A DNA stretch of 34,007 nt from Thiosulfativibrio sp964601165 (GCA_964601165.1 CAZRMK010000007.1:1-34007), one strand, 5' to 3'. Shown: positions 7,270 through 15,559, counted from the stretch's first letter. Notes: a model not told the origin generated them from the sequence alone. A program made the numbers and translations.

Positions 7270-8147
7270 GCATTTTGATCAATAAAAATACTAAAGTCAT
7301 TTGCCAAGGATTTACCGGCAAGCAAGGAACTTTTCATTCCGAGCAAGGTATTGCTTATGGAACCAAAATGGTAGGAGGAGTTACTCCGGGTAAAGGAGGC
7401 AAAACACACCTAGGTTTGCCGGTGTTTAACACAGTTAAAGAAGCGGTTGAACAGGAGGGGGCAGAGGCTTCGATGATTTATGTTCCTCCTGCTTTTGCTG
7501 CAGATTCTATTATTGAAGCTATTGCGGCGGGTATTAAAGTTATTACCTGTATTACCGAAGGTATTCCCGTGGTAGATATGATTAAAGTGAAAGCGGTGTT
7601 AGATAGGTCAGATTCTTTTTTAATAGGCCCTAATTGTCCAGGTTTAATTACCCCTGGAGATAAAGGAGAGGGTTGTAAAATTGGTATTATGCCTGGTCAT
7701 ATCCATCAAGTAGGTAAAATTGGCATAGTTTCTCGTTCTGGTACTTTAACCTATGAAGCGGTTCATCAAACCACTCAAGTGGGTTTAGGGCAATCTACCT
7801 GTGTTGGAATAGGAGGTGACCCGATTCATGGCATGAATTTTATTGATTGTTTAGCCCTGTTTGAGCAAGACCCTCAAACTGAAGGTATTATTATGGTAGG
7901 TGAGATTGGTGGTCAAGCAGAAGAAAATGCTGCTGAATATATTCAAAAATATATAACTAAACCAGTGGTTGCTTATATCGCTGGAGTAACTGCACCCGCT
8001 GGCAAACGTATGGGGCATGCAGGAGCAATAGTGTCGGGTGGTAAAGGCACTGCTGAGGCTAAATTTTCTGCCTTGAAAGCGGCAGGGGTAACAATTGTGC
8101 CTTCGCCAGCAGATTTAGGGATTGCCATTGCTAAAAGGATGAAATAA
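7266..8147 (+). CDS. sucD: Succinyl-CoA ligase alpha subunit
   Basis: This 293-residue CoA-binding subunit carries the phosphohistidine. The CoA-contacting GFTGKQGTFH is at residues 15-24, GPNCPGLITPG near 121-131, and the active-site His251 in KRMGHAGAIVSGGKGTAEAK. Length matches SucD (about 290). It works as a heterodimer or tetramer with SucC. The next gene, nadE, starts 7 bp after its stop, so the three appear co-transcribed. Confidence 0.97.
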   Translation: MSILINKNTKVICQGFTGKQGTFHSEQGIAYGTKMVGGVTPGKGGKTHLGLPVFNTVKEAVEQEGAEASMIYVPPAFAADSIIEAIAAGIKVITCITEGIPVVDMIKVKAVLDRSDSFLIGPNCPGLITPGDKGEGCKIGIMPGHIHQVGKIGIVSRSGTLTYEAVHQTTQVGLGQSTCVGIGGDPIHGMNFIDCLALFEQDPQTEGIIMVGEIGGQAEENAAEYIQKYITKPVVAYIAGVTAPAGKRMGHAGAIVSGGKGTAEAKFSALKAAGVTIVPSPADLGIAIAKRMK

Positions 8148-8154
8148 AATTAAT

Positions 8155-9786
8155 ATGTCAGAAAATATTACTGTTGTCATGGCTCAAATTGATACTATTG
8201 TTGGCGACATTCAAGGCAATGTTAAGCTGATAATAGACTCTGCAAAGCAAGCAACAATGCTTCATCAAGCAGATATAGTGGTGTTTCCTGAAATGACGAT
8301 AACAGGCTATCCACCAGAAGATTTATTACTGCGTCCTGCCCTTTATCAACAAGTAAATGATGCTTTAACCCAAATTTGTCAAGCGATTGAAGATACAGTT
8401 CTAGTGATAGGTTATCCGATGCAAGATGGTATTGGCAACCGTTTTAATATGGCTGCTTGGGTTGAAGGAGGCAAAATTCAAGCCAGCTATATAAAACAAA
8501 ACCTACCAAACTATAGCGTATTTGACGAAAAGCGTTATTTTTTACCGGGACACTTGCCTTGCGTGGTTGAATACAAGGGAGTAAAATTTGGCTTGTTGAT
8601 TTGTGAAGATATTTGGAAGTTTACCCCCTCTGAGCAAGCCGTATCAGCTGGTGCAGATGTTATTTTGAATTTAAATTCTTCACCCTTTTTATCAGAAAAG
8701 CACCAAGATAGAATGAAAGTTGTGAAGCGTCGAGTCTCTGAAATTCATAAACCGATTATTTATGTAAATCAAGTGGGCGGGCAAGATGATTTAGTATTTG
8801 ATGGCGGTTCTTTTGCGGTCTGTGCTGACGGTGAAATTCAAGTGCAAGCCCCAGAATTTAAGCAATCTCTCACCCCAGTTTCCATTTTAAAACAGTCTTC
8901 TTCTATTGCAATTATGCCGGGTAATATTGTCAAACTTTACGAAGATGAAGAACGTGTTTACCAAGCATTAATTCTAGGTGTTAAAGACTATGTGCAAAAA
9001 AACGGTTTTAAAGGCGCTTTGTTAGGACTGTCTGGAGGAATAGATTCTGCTTTAACTCTTGCAATAGCGGTAGATGCACTGGGAAAAGACAATGTTGAAG
9101 CTGTAATGATGCCTTTTAGATATACCGACAACATCAGTATTGAAGATGCAGAAAAACAAGCAACCACACAAGGAGTTCATTACCACTCTATTCCTATTGA
9201 AGATATTTATAGTAGTTTTGAAACCGCTTTATCTGCTAGGTTTGAAGACTATAAACAAGATGTAACCGAAGAAAATTTACAAGCCCGTATTCGCGGAACT
9301 CTCATAATGTCTATCTCCAATAAAACTGGTAAAGTTGTGTTAGCCACCAGCAATAAAAGTGAAGTAGCCGTAGGATATTCTACTTTATACGGCGATATGG
9401 TTGGCGGATTCTCACCACTTAAAGATGTACCTAAAACCTTAGTTTATCGCTTAGCAAACTATCGTAACAATCTGTCAAAAGTTATTCCAGAAAGAGTCAT
9501 CACCAGAGCACCCTCAGCGGAGCTTCGTCCAGATCAAAAAGATCAAGACTCCCTGCCTGAATATGATGTTTTAGACAATATTATTAAGTATTATGTGCGG
9601 CTAGATAAAAGCCCTCAAGAGATTGTCACAGAATTTGGCTATGAAGAGCAAGAAGTACGACGAGTTATTCAAATGATTAATCGTAACGAATATAAACGTC
9701 GTCAAGCCGCACCGGGAATCAAAATCACCCCAAGAGCTTTCGGAAGAGACAGGCGTTATCCTATTACTAGTAAATATATAGAATGA
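8155..9786 (+). CDS. nadE: Glutamine-dependent NAD+ synthetase
   Basis: This 543-residue two-domain enzyme makes NAD+ from deamido-NAD+ and ATP using glutamine nitrogen. The N-terminal nitrilase-type glutaminase has the triad Glu46 (FPEMT), Lys114 (YIKQNLPNY) and Cys150 (LICEDIW). The C-terminal synthetase has the pyrophosphatase loop SGGIDS at 293-298, then ATSNKSEVAVGYSTLYGDMVGG and RAPSAELRPDQKDQDSLPEY. Length is typical of the bacterial fused form. AAGGATG upstream serves as ribosome-binding site in the 7-bp gap after sucD, so it is the third gene of the operon. Its stop lies 2 bp before a foldback element. Confidence 0.96.
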   Translation: MSENITVVMAQIDTIVGDIQGNVKLIIDSAKQATMLHQADIVVFPEMTITGYPPEDLLLRPALYQQVNDALTQICQAIEDTVLVIGYPMQDGIGNRFNMAAWVEGGKIQASYIKQNLPNYSVFDEKRYFLPGHLPCVVEYKGVKFGLLICEDIWKFTPSEQAVSAGADVILNLNSSPFLSEKHQDRMKVVKRRVSEIHKPIIYVNQVGGQDDLVFDGGSFAVCADGEIQVQAPEFKQSLTPVSILKQSSSIAIMPGNIVKLYEDEERVYQALILGVKDYVQKNGFKGALLGLSGGIDSALTLAIAVDALGKDNVEAVMMPFRYTDNISIEDAEKQATTQGVHYHSIPIEDIYSSFETALSARFEDYKQDVTEENLQARIRGTLIMSISNKTGKVVLATSNKSEVAVGYSTLYGDMVGGFSPLKDVPKTLVYRLANYRNNLSKVIPERVITRAPSAELRPDQKDQDSLPEYDVLDNIIKYYVRLDKSPQEIVTEFGYEEQEVRRVIQMINRNEYKRRQAAPGIKITPRAFGRDRRYPITSKYIE

Positions 9787-9788
9787 AA

Positions 9789-9962
9789 CCTAAATATTGC
9801 AAGTACTTGCACACATATATCACAAGCTCTTGATTCATATAGCGAATTTTAATTCTTCGGGAATATCAATAAGTATTCCTAATAAGTATTCCTCTCAAAT
9901 TAAAATCATTCTATAAATCAACATCTTGCACTATATGTGCACAATCACTTGCAGTATTTAGG
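9789..9962. mobile_element. CCTAAATCC foldback element, copy between nadE and asmA
   Basis: A 174-bp near-perfect palindrome, left end CCTAAATATTGCAAGT, right end inverted CCTAAATACTGCAAGT. It is 13 bp longer than the other full copies because AAGTATTCCT near the centre is duplicated. It fills almost all the space between the convergent stops of nadE (9786) and the AsmA gene (9963). Flanks TGAAA and TTAAA may be a decayed 5-bp target duplication. By position and structure it could stop transcription from both sides (inference). Confidence 0.75.
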
Positions 9963-12323
9963 TTAAAATCCAAAACCTTTAAGAATAGATTCTTTTAGTT
10001 TTTCCTCTACTTTCTTTTTAGTTTCCGTAATGACTTCTTGTTTTTTCTGCTCTATTTCAGCTTTGGCTTTTTGTTCAAAAATAGATTTTAAATCTAATGA
10101 TATATCTGGTTCTAGCCAAGAACCTGTGATTTTAACGGGGATGGTTAGCCCGCTTAGATCCTTCAGCTCTTGCCCGCCTTGCCCTTTAGCAGTGCCAACT
10201 ATTTTGGTTTTCACAAGGTAGTCCAATGATTCTTTTGGTAGGTTAATTTGACCTAAACCTGAAATACGCATAAAAGGAGCTTGTATAACAAGATTTTTCG
10301 TATCAACAATGCCTTGTTTAATAACGAATTGACCAGTCATAGCGGTAAAGTCAGTTTGTAGTTTTGCGTCTGATTTAGGGAGTGTCTTACCGCTTATTTT
10401 AGCTCTAGCTTCACGAATAGATCTAGCTAAGTTAAAGCCTTTAATGGCTCCGTCCTTTAAGTTGAAGTTTGTGGTACCGTTTAAATTTTGTTTGAAGTGA
10501 GAAACGCGAGAACCTTCTGTGGTAATGCTAAGGTTAATGGCTCCTGTTCCTGTTAGTTGATCTTTTCCTGTGAAGGCAAGTAAAACTTCTCCAATGGGTA
10601 CTTGTTTGGTAGCGGTTTTAAAAGTATATTTCGGGATTTGTCCTCTAACATCTAAACCTGCTTGAGCACGAATTTGAGTGCCAAAAATATCTACTTCAAT
10701 AGGGTTGGCGTTAATTTTTCCTGCAGTGCCTTTAACGGTTAATAAAATGTTCTGAGGGTTTAAATTATCAAAAATAATGCTATTTGCGGTAAAAGTTCCA
10801 TCTAAGGTAAGGCTGCGTAGTAATTCTGTTGGTAAAATAATCTCGACATCTTCAGGTGTTTGAACTGGTTTTTCAGTTTCTTTGAGGTCTTTCTTAGGTG
10901 ATAAATAGCGATTTAAGTCGATTGTCGTTAAGGCTAAGTTATAAGCTATATTTGGACGATCAAACTGACTAACAGCAACATCGCCAGTTAATTTGCTATC
11001 ATCGAGGTGAATGCTGAGATTATTAATATTAATCGCTTGAGTTTGGCTGTTGAATTTAATACCAAGAGAAGCTGTGAATTGGGTTAAAGTGGTATTGTCT
11101 GTCATTTCAGGCAATGCAATCTCTAATTGAGAAAGTAAATCTCTCAAATTTATTTGTGGAATAGCAATTTGTGCATTTATGAGTGGATTATCGATTATTT
11201 GCGTTGCTTTAACAGAACCTTGTGTTTGAATGCCTAAGGCTGTTAAAGAAAAGTTAGCTAATTCAGCCGTTTGTGCGGTTAAATTAATACTCGGCTGGTT
11301 TGTTACCTTAATTTGTGCCTGACCGTTAGGAAGAGACTGTCCTGTTAAATCGGTATGAATGGCAAGTTGACTGGCTTTAAAAGATTGTATGGATAAATCT
11401 CCCGCAATATCAGACAAGGTTAGCTCACCTTTAATGCTTTGCATTGGAAAGTTTTGCCCACCAACCACATCATAATTTAAGGTTAGTTTAGGAAAGTTTA
11501 TTTGATTTTTATCTAAAGTTAAATCAATGGTAGGAATATTAAGTTCAGTAATCGCTTTATCAACGGGGATTCCTTTGCCTGTAGTGGTGGTTTTTAATAT
11601 TAGATTACGAAGATTGTAGCTTCCATCTTGTTCTAATTTAGCTTCAAGGGTTAAATTAATAGCGGTTTGCAGTTCAGGATTAGCCACTTTTGTCTCAGCC
11701 TGCAATGCAATGTTAAAAAACTGTCCAAAAGTAACTGCATTGGTATTAAAATGATGAATAGTCAGTTTAATAGATTGTGCTGTTTGTTGATCCTGCCAGT
11801 TAATAATACCATTTTGAATATCCAGACCGTCAAAGTTAATAGCAGCTAGTTTTGCTAATGGATTTTTAGAGGCAGGAGAAGTTTTTGTTGCAGTTGGTTG
11901 CGTTATTGGGCTTGGTTTAATTAAATCGTCCCAATTAGTTGCCCCCTGAGTATTCCTCATTAGATTAAGGTTTAGACCGTATAGAATTAAAGCGTTAATT
12001 TCTAGTTCTTGACGCAAGAGAGGTAATATTTTAGCACCAATCTGAACATTAGAGATTTCTAAAAAAGGTTGGTCTCCAAACCCTTCGGCATTACTTAAAC
12101 GGGTGTTGGATAAATTAATTCCTATATTTGGAAAGAAGGATAAACTCATGGATTCAATGTGTAAATCACGTCCAGTTTCTTTTTTAACGACCTGAGTGAT
12201 TTCATCTCGGTAATTGTTAGGGTCAACAAAAGCGATAATAACGCCAATTACGACGGCACTCGCTAAAATGATTCCTAAAATGATTTTTAACAGCAAAGAA
12301 ACAATTTTCATACTAAATTCCAT
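9963..12323 (-). CDS. AsmA-family inner-membrane protein
   Basis: This 786-residue protein has one N-terminal membrane helix (about 7-30) followed by VDPNNYRDEITQVVKKETGRDLHIE, the hallmark start of AsmA proteins. The long periplasmic beta-rich body includes LSNAEGFGDQPFLEI and a C-terminal AsmA_2-type segment: FNLKDGAIKGFNLARSIREA, then LSGLTIPVKITGSWLEPDISLDL. AsmA-like proteins are thought to form bridge-like grooves moving phospholipid to the outer membrane. A coiled, Lys/Glu-rich tail follows (747-785). An internal Met5 (12311) is an equally plausible start, with GGA upstream. The gene appears to stand alone between two foldback elements, ending right at one and starting 35 bp from the other. 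Confidence 0.9.
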   Translation of the reverse strand: MEFSMKIVSLLLKIILGIILASAVVIGVIIAFVDPNNYRDEITQVVKKETGRDLHIESMSLSFFPNIGINLSNTRLSNAEGFGDQPFLEISNVQIGAKILPLLRQELEINALILYGLNLNLMRNTQGATNWDDLIKPSPITQPTATKTSPASKNPLAKLAAINFDGLDIQNGIINWQDQQTAQSIKLTIHHFNTNAVTFGQFFNIALQAETKVANPELQTAINLTLEAKLEQDGSYNLRNLILKTTTTGKGIPVDKAITELNIPTIDLTLDKNQINFPKLTLNYDVVGGQNFPMQSIKGELTLSDIAGDLSIQSFKASQLAIHTDLTGQSLPNGQAQIKVTNQPSINLTAQTAELANFSLTALGIQTQGSVKATQIIDNPLINAQIAIPQINLRDLLSQLEIALPEMTDNTTLTQFTASLGIKFNSQTQAININNLSIHLDDSKLTGDVAVSQFDRPNIAYNLALTTIDLNRYLSPKKDLKETEKPVQTPEDVEIILPTELLRSLTLDGTFTANSIIFDNLNPQNILLTVKGTAGKINANPIEVDIFGTQIRAQAGLDVRGQIPKYTFKTATKQVPIGEVLLAFTGKDQLTGTGAINLSITTEGSRVSHFKQNLNGTTNFNLKDGAIKGFNLARSIREARAKISGKTLPKSDAKLQTDFTAMTGQFVIKQGIVDTKNLVIQAPFMRISGLGQINLPKESLDYLVKTKIVGTAKGQGGQELKDLSGLTIPVKITGSWLEPDISLDLKSIFEQKAKAEIEQKKQEVITETKKKVEEKLKESILKGFGF

Positions 12324-12358
12324 TTTTAATTTTTTTGCGAGTACACTGTCATTAATAG

Positions 12359-12515
12359 CCTAATCCAAATATAGAAACGCAAAGTAGTGTGTAAGCTATT
12401 GGTTTTACAGGAAAGTAAAAAACATTAATCGCACCCATCGGTTCGACGGCTATTTTTTCTTTTCCTGTAGAATCAATATGTTATGCAATATTCGTGTTTC
12501 TATATTTGGACTAGG
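12359..12515. mobile_element. CCTAATCC-type foldback element upstream of the AsmA gene
   Basis: A 157-bp palindrome. The left arm CCTAATCCAAATATAGAAAC (12359-12378) faces an inverted copy at 12496-12515 with one mismatch. Inner arms also pair: ACAGGAAAGTAAAAAA against TTTTTTCTTTTCCTGT. It has no open reading frame. Its ends share CCTAATCC..AA.TAGAAA with the element at 31918-32084 and the solo end at 19668-19693, so these may be one superfamily. It occupies the promoter region expected for the AsmA gene. Confidence 0.65.
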
Positions 12516-12560
12516 GTAATATTGTAGTGACTATAATATAATGATACAAGTGTAGCCTTG

Positions 12561-12614
12561 TCCAATATGAAATGAGCCTGAAGAATTTGCCTATTTCCAA
12601 CATAAAATGAGCCT
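12561..12614. repeat. Two direct copies of a TCCAAYATRAAATGAGCCT motif
   Basis: TCCAATATGAAATGAGCCT (12561-12579) and TCCAACATAAAATGAGCCT (12596-12614) repeat at a 35-bp interval and differ at two positions. Repeated motifs of this sort near an AT-rich spacer recall the multiple transposase-binding sites at the ends of IS21-type elements, but no transposase is present. It may be an orphan element end. The assignment is weak. Confidence 0.4.
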
Positions 12615-12750
12615 AAAGCAAAATATTCTGTTGGTAGTGTAAAGTTTGTTCTGTAAATTCAGATTTGTAATTTTTAGTGAATCTTGATCAAATTCATTTG
12701 AAAAAAGAGCAAGTCTGAAGTAATTAAAAAATTAAGGAGAAAATGAAAGA

Positions 12751-12904
12751 AAATGGGGACGTTACCCTTTTTTATTTTACTTTTTTATAGGCACAACGGA
12801 TGCGATGCAGCAGAAAATGGGGGCGTTACCCTTTTTTACTTTTTTATAGGCACAACGGATGCGATGCAGTGCAAAATGTGCAGAAAAGGGTAACGTCCCC
12901 ATTT
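12751..12904. repeat. REP-like cluster: two direct units and one inverted unit
   Basis: The unit AAATGGGGACGTTACCCTTT occurs at 12751, again with one change near 12815, and inverted at 12884-12904. The first and last are perfect 21-bp inverted repeats. A second shared block, ACTTTTTTATAGGCACAACG plus GATGCGATGCAG, follows each of the first two units (12779-12810 and 12838-12869), giving a tandem period of 59 bp. Single units also occur after the terminators at 14217 and 22018. Such GGGGACG/TACCC units resemble REP sequences mobilised by RAYT (Y1 family) transposases, although none is in the window. Confidence 0.7.
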
Positions 12905-12971
12905 AAAGTCCTTTAAGTCTGTTGCAAAAAAACAACATAATAAAATCCTGTGGTTTTTTTGGTAATAAAAG

Positions 12972-13000
12972 TTGCGCTACTTTTCAAAACTCAATATAGT
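12972..13000 (+). promoter_or_regulatory. Predicted sigma-70 promoter of the porin gene
   Basis: TTGCGC (12972-12977) and TATAGT (12995-13000) are separated by 17 bp. The predicted transcript starts near 13007, giving an 80-base leader before the ATG at 13086, with AGGGAA as ribosome-binding site. The leader contains GAGCTTTTTTAAAAGCTT, a small hairpin. Confidence 0.5.
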
Positions 13001-13085
13001 AAGCACCAAGTTCACAGGATGAACAATTTATTTTTTTACCAACGAGCTTTTTTAAAAGCTTATAACAAAATAGGGAACTATTAAA

Positions 13086-14159
13086 ATGAAAAAGAAAATT
13101 ATTGCTCTAGCAATCGCTTCTGTTATTGCCGCTCCGGTAGCAATGGCTGGTGCTCCAACTGTTTACGGACAAATTAATGCTAATGTAGAGTCTATTGATG
13201 CTAAAAACGCAGCAGGAGTTGATCAAAACCTTGGTACGCAAGTTAATGATAGATCATCTCGTATTGGTATTAAAGGTTCGCAAGACTTAGGTAACGGACT
13301 AAAAGCCATCTATAAGTTAGAGTTTGGTGTTGATGTTGACGGTGCTGGAACTTTCTCTGACCGTAACCAATATGTTGGTTTAGCAGGTAATTTTGGTACG
13401 GTTTTAATAGGTACTCATGATACACCAACAAACATGTCAGATCCTGGTTTTGGCTTTGGCGGTAATGGTGGCTTAAGACATACCTCGTTAACTTCACAAT
13501 CAAGCCTGAGAGGTGGAGAGATTCGTGCCAATAATGTAATTGCTTATATCTCACCATCATTTGGTGGCGTAACTATTGCGGTAGCAGCAGTTCCTTCAGA
13601 GGGAGATGAAATAAATGATGCTGGTGTTCACCAAGAAAGTGGCTTGTTTGATACTACTTCTATGGCGATCATGTACGGTTCTAAGAAGCAAGGTCTATAT
13701 TTAGCGGCCGCTTTTGATAGCTATGGACAGCAAAATTATACTATTCATAATGGTACAACAGCAAATGCTAGTGCAGACTATCTGCGTTTATCTGCTCAGT
13801 ATACGCTTGATAGTTTGACAGTAACGGGTATGTTTGCTCAAACTAGTGTTGACGTAGCAAATGCTCCGGCAATAAACCTAGACACTTCTACTTTTGTAAT
13901 TGGTGCAGCTTATACCGTAGGCAACCTAACACCTAGATTTAAGTACTCTATTTCTTCATGGGATGATGCAGTAAATGCCGCTGGTGTCATGGGAACTGGT
14001 GCTCTAGATGATAAAACTATGTTTGGTTTAGGTCTTGACTTTGCTCTAGGCAAAAACACTAAAACCTATGTTGAGTATGTTTCAATTGACGGTGCTAACT
14101 GGGGTGATAAAGACTCAGAAAGAAATACCTTCTCTGTTGGTCTAGTTCACAAGTTTTAA
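13086..14159 (+). CDS. Outer-membrane general porin, Neisseria/beta-proteobacterial type
   Basis: This 357-residue protein has a Sec signal peptide (cleavage after AMA, residue 21). The mature N-terminus APTVYGQINANVES is followed by SSRIGIKGSQDLGNGLKAIYKLEFGVD and RNQYVGLAGNFGTVLIGTHDTP, classic strands of the Gram-negative porin family (Porin_4). The L3-like region lies near 130-150. The C-terminus NTFSVGLVHKF ends in Phe, as needed for outer-membrane assembly. Expected to be a trimeric 16-strand channel for small solutes. It is monocistronic, with a strong promoter-like sequence upstream and a strong terminator 58 bp after the stop. Its low Cys content and strong Gly/Ala codon regularity fit high expression (inference). 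Confidence 0.93.
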   Translation: MKKKIIALAIASVIAAPVAMAGAPTVYGQINANVESIDAKNAAGVDQNLGTQVNDRSSRIGIKGSQDLGNGLKAIYKLEFGVDVDGAGTFSDRNQYVGLAGNFGTVLIGTHDTPTNMSDPGFGFGGNGGLRHTSLTSQSSLRGGEIRANNVIAYISPSFGGVTIAVAAVPSEGDEINDAGVHQESGLFDTTSMAIMYGSKKQGLYLAAAFDSYGQQNYTIHNGTTANASADYLRLSAQYTLDSLTVTGMFAQTSVDVANAPAINLDTSTFVIGAAYTVGNLTPRFKYSISSWDDAVNAAGVMGTGALDDKTMFGLGLDFALGKNTKTYVEYVSIDGANWGDKDSERNTFSVGLVHKF

Positions 14160-14216
14160 TTTAAACTTAGATTGATGTTAGTTTAAGCCAATCTAGTATT
14201 AAATTACCAACGCTAA

Positions 14217-14246
14217 AACCCCAACTCCTAGAGTTGGGGTTTTTTT
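14217..14246 (+). terminator. Rho-independent terminator of the porin gene
   Basis: The 11-bp perfect stem AACCCCAACTC / GAGTTGGGGTT with loop CTA is followed by a run of T. It lies 57 bp after the porin stop. Confidence 0.9.
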
Positions 14247-14248
14247 AT

Positions 14249-14285
14249 GCCCCTCTTTAAAAGGGGACGCTACCCTTTTTTATTA
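14249..14285. repeat. Single REP-like unit after the porin terminator
   Basis: AAAAGGGGACGCTACCCTTT, preceded by GCCCCTCTTT which pairs with AAAGGGG. It is the same unit as at 12751-12904 and 22044-22080, and abuts a terminator here as it does at 22044. Confidence 0.65.
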
Positions 14286-14385
14286 TATTATTAGAGAATT
14301 ATTTTGTATTGTTGTTATTAAAATCGCTTCAATTTATTTAAAATTGATATAAACTGTATAACTATAGGTGAGTAGGTTAAAAGTT

Positions 14386-14589
14386 ATGGGTTTAATGGTT
14401 TCAGAGGGTTACGATGCTTTTATTAAGGCTGGTGCATCAGAATAAAAGTCGCGTGCCGTCGCAAAAGCAGTGGCAGATTTTGATGACAGGTTTAATAAAA
14501 TTGATTCAGAGTTAAAGTTACATCGTGTGCTTTTAACTTTAGTTCTAGGAGGAATCGAGGCATTAATTTTAAAAACTTTTTTTGGTTGA
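14386..14589 (+). pseudogene. Small coiled-coil/membrane protein gene with in-frame stop
   Basis: ATG at 14386 opens a frame reading MGLMVSEGYDAFIKAGASE. It then hits TAA at 14443-14445 and continues open in the same frame as KSRAVAKAVADFDDRFNKID..., ending LLTLVLGGIEALILKTFFG at the TGA of 14587-14589. The 67-codon whole has a helical N-terminal half, a short coiled coil and a C-terminal hydrophobic helix, like the small coiled-coil plus single-TM proteins grouped around DUF1640 (recall). One nonsense codon breaks it. Its stop overlaps the ribosome-binding region of the first prepilin-like gene, so it may once have headed that operon. Confidence 0.6.
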
Positions 14590-14599
14590 GGTTTATGTG

Positions 14600-15559
14600 G
14601 TGAAAAAAAATTCCCAGTCTGGTTTTATTATGATGATAATGTTGGTCATTTTGGTGGTTGGTGCTGGGGTGTATTTTTCTACTTTTACCGAGCATAAACT
14701 CTTTCAGCACCAGTCGCAAGAAGAAAAGCGAGCCTTTGCTGATTTAAATAAAATTAAAGATAACTTGTTATTATATGCAGTTCTGCATCCTGAGTTTTAT
14801 GCTACTAATGGAGCTGGAGTGTATCGTAGGGCAGGTGAAGTTCCCGGTCCAGGATATTTTCCTTGCCCTGATAATGATGGTAGAGATGCTGGTGATGTTC
14901 CAGATGGTAGGATGGCAGGCTCTTGCAGAGACCCTGCAACTGATGGCTTTGTGCATGGTTTTTTAGCACCTTCTATTAAGCTTAGAAATGTTTTTTTTAC
15001 CCCAACGGGTCAGGCTAAACAATATTATTTTGTGATGCTGGAACAGCTGGCTTACCAGAACCTAGATTATCTTAATCGTCGTTTTACTCCCCTTAATTCT
15101 ACTTTTTCGCCACCTAACTTGTTATCTCTTAATGGCAGGCAAAACTACGTAGCTCTAATTTTTGCACCAGGCAAAGCACAGTCTTTTCCTGGCATGACTC
15201 AAGACCAATCTTTGCACGGGGTAGAAAACTTTTTGGACTATAGGCTTGATAGTGCGGGAAACCGCATTGATGGTAATGTACAGTTAGCTGGTGGCTTAAA
15301 CACCGAGTTTTTTAGCAAAGCTATTCGTAACAAAGGCATTAACGATTTAGTGGTAGGTATTACTTTAGGTGAATGGCAAAGAGCTATTAAGCAAAGAGTT
15401 GATAATCAAAGAAATCTTTTCTGTACTAATTACATAACCATGGGAACTGGTGCCACCGCTGTTACTGTCATTACTCCGATTAATCCGCACTGGTTTAATG
15501 AATATCATGCCACCAACAATCCTTTAGGGGGAAGTTGGAGGGGGATAGTATGTCCATAA
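14600..15559 (+). CDS. Large prepilin-like protein, first of the pilin operon
   Basis: The start is best placed at GTG 14600: GAGG at 14588-14591 lies 8 bases upstream, and the protein then begins with a short basic leader MKKNSQSG before the hydrophobic helix FIMMIMLVILVVGAGVYF. A prepilin peptidase could cut after Gly8. The usual Glu at +5 is absent (Ile13), as in GspK-type minor pseudopilins, which are also unusually large. The 319-residue product has a globular part with YFPCPDNDGRDAGDVPDG, the same PCPD motif found in the next two genes. It ends with two late cysteines (NLFCTNY; RGIVCP). The last 10 bp overlap the next gene. A tip or priming subunit of a pilus-like fibre is the best guess (inference). 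Confidence 0.75.
   Translation: MKKNSQSGFIMMIMLVILVVGAGVYFSTFTEHKLFQHQSQEEKRAFADLNKIKDNLLLYAVLHPEFYATNGAGVYRRAGEVPGPGYFPCPDNDGRDAGDVPDGRMAGSCRDPATDGFVHGFLAPSIKLRNVFFTPTGQAKQYYFVMLEQLAYQNLDYLNRRFTPLNSTFSPPNLLSLNGRQNYVALIFAPGKAQSFPGMTQDQSLHGVENFLDYRLDSAGNRIDGNVQLAGGLNTEFFSKAIRNKGINDLVVGITLGEWQRAIKQRVDNQRNLFCTNYITMGTGATAVTVITPINPHWFNEYHATNNPLGGSWRGIVCP

Larger units (their letters stand above)
12516..12971. other. Gene-free repeat-bearing intergenic stretch
   Basis: This is the left and central part of the gap between the foldback element and the porin promoter. It contains the two TCCAAYATR motifs and the GGGGACG REP-like cluster. Apart from these I see no convincing coding sequence. A tiny ATG at 12743 after AAGGAG runs only 15 codons and enters the repeat. 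Confidence 0.6.

Noticed and set aside
6927..7409. A 160-codon minus-strand frame across sucC/sucD
   Set aside because: Antisense to two highly conserved genes; no ribosome-binding site or recognisable motif.
9789..9962. CRISPR or tandem array from repeated AAGTATTCCT and GCAAGT motifs
   Set aside because: The repeats are arms of a palindrome and one small central duplication; there are no regular spacers and no cas genes.
12430..12460. GGTTCGA as a tRNA T-loop
   Set aside because: It is in the loop of the 12359-12515 palindrome; no cloverleaf or CCA end can be built around it.
13270..13560. Minus-strand frame within the porin gene
   Set aside because: His/Gln/Tyr-rich antisense shadow of a clear porin; no start signals.
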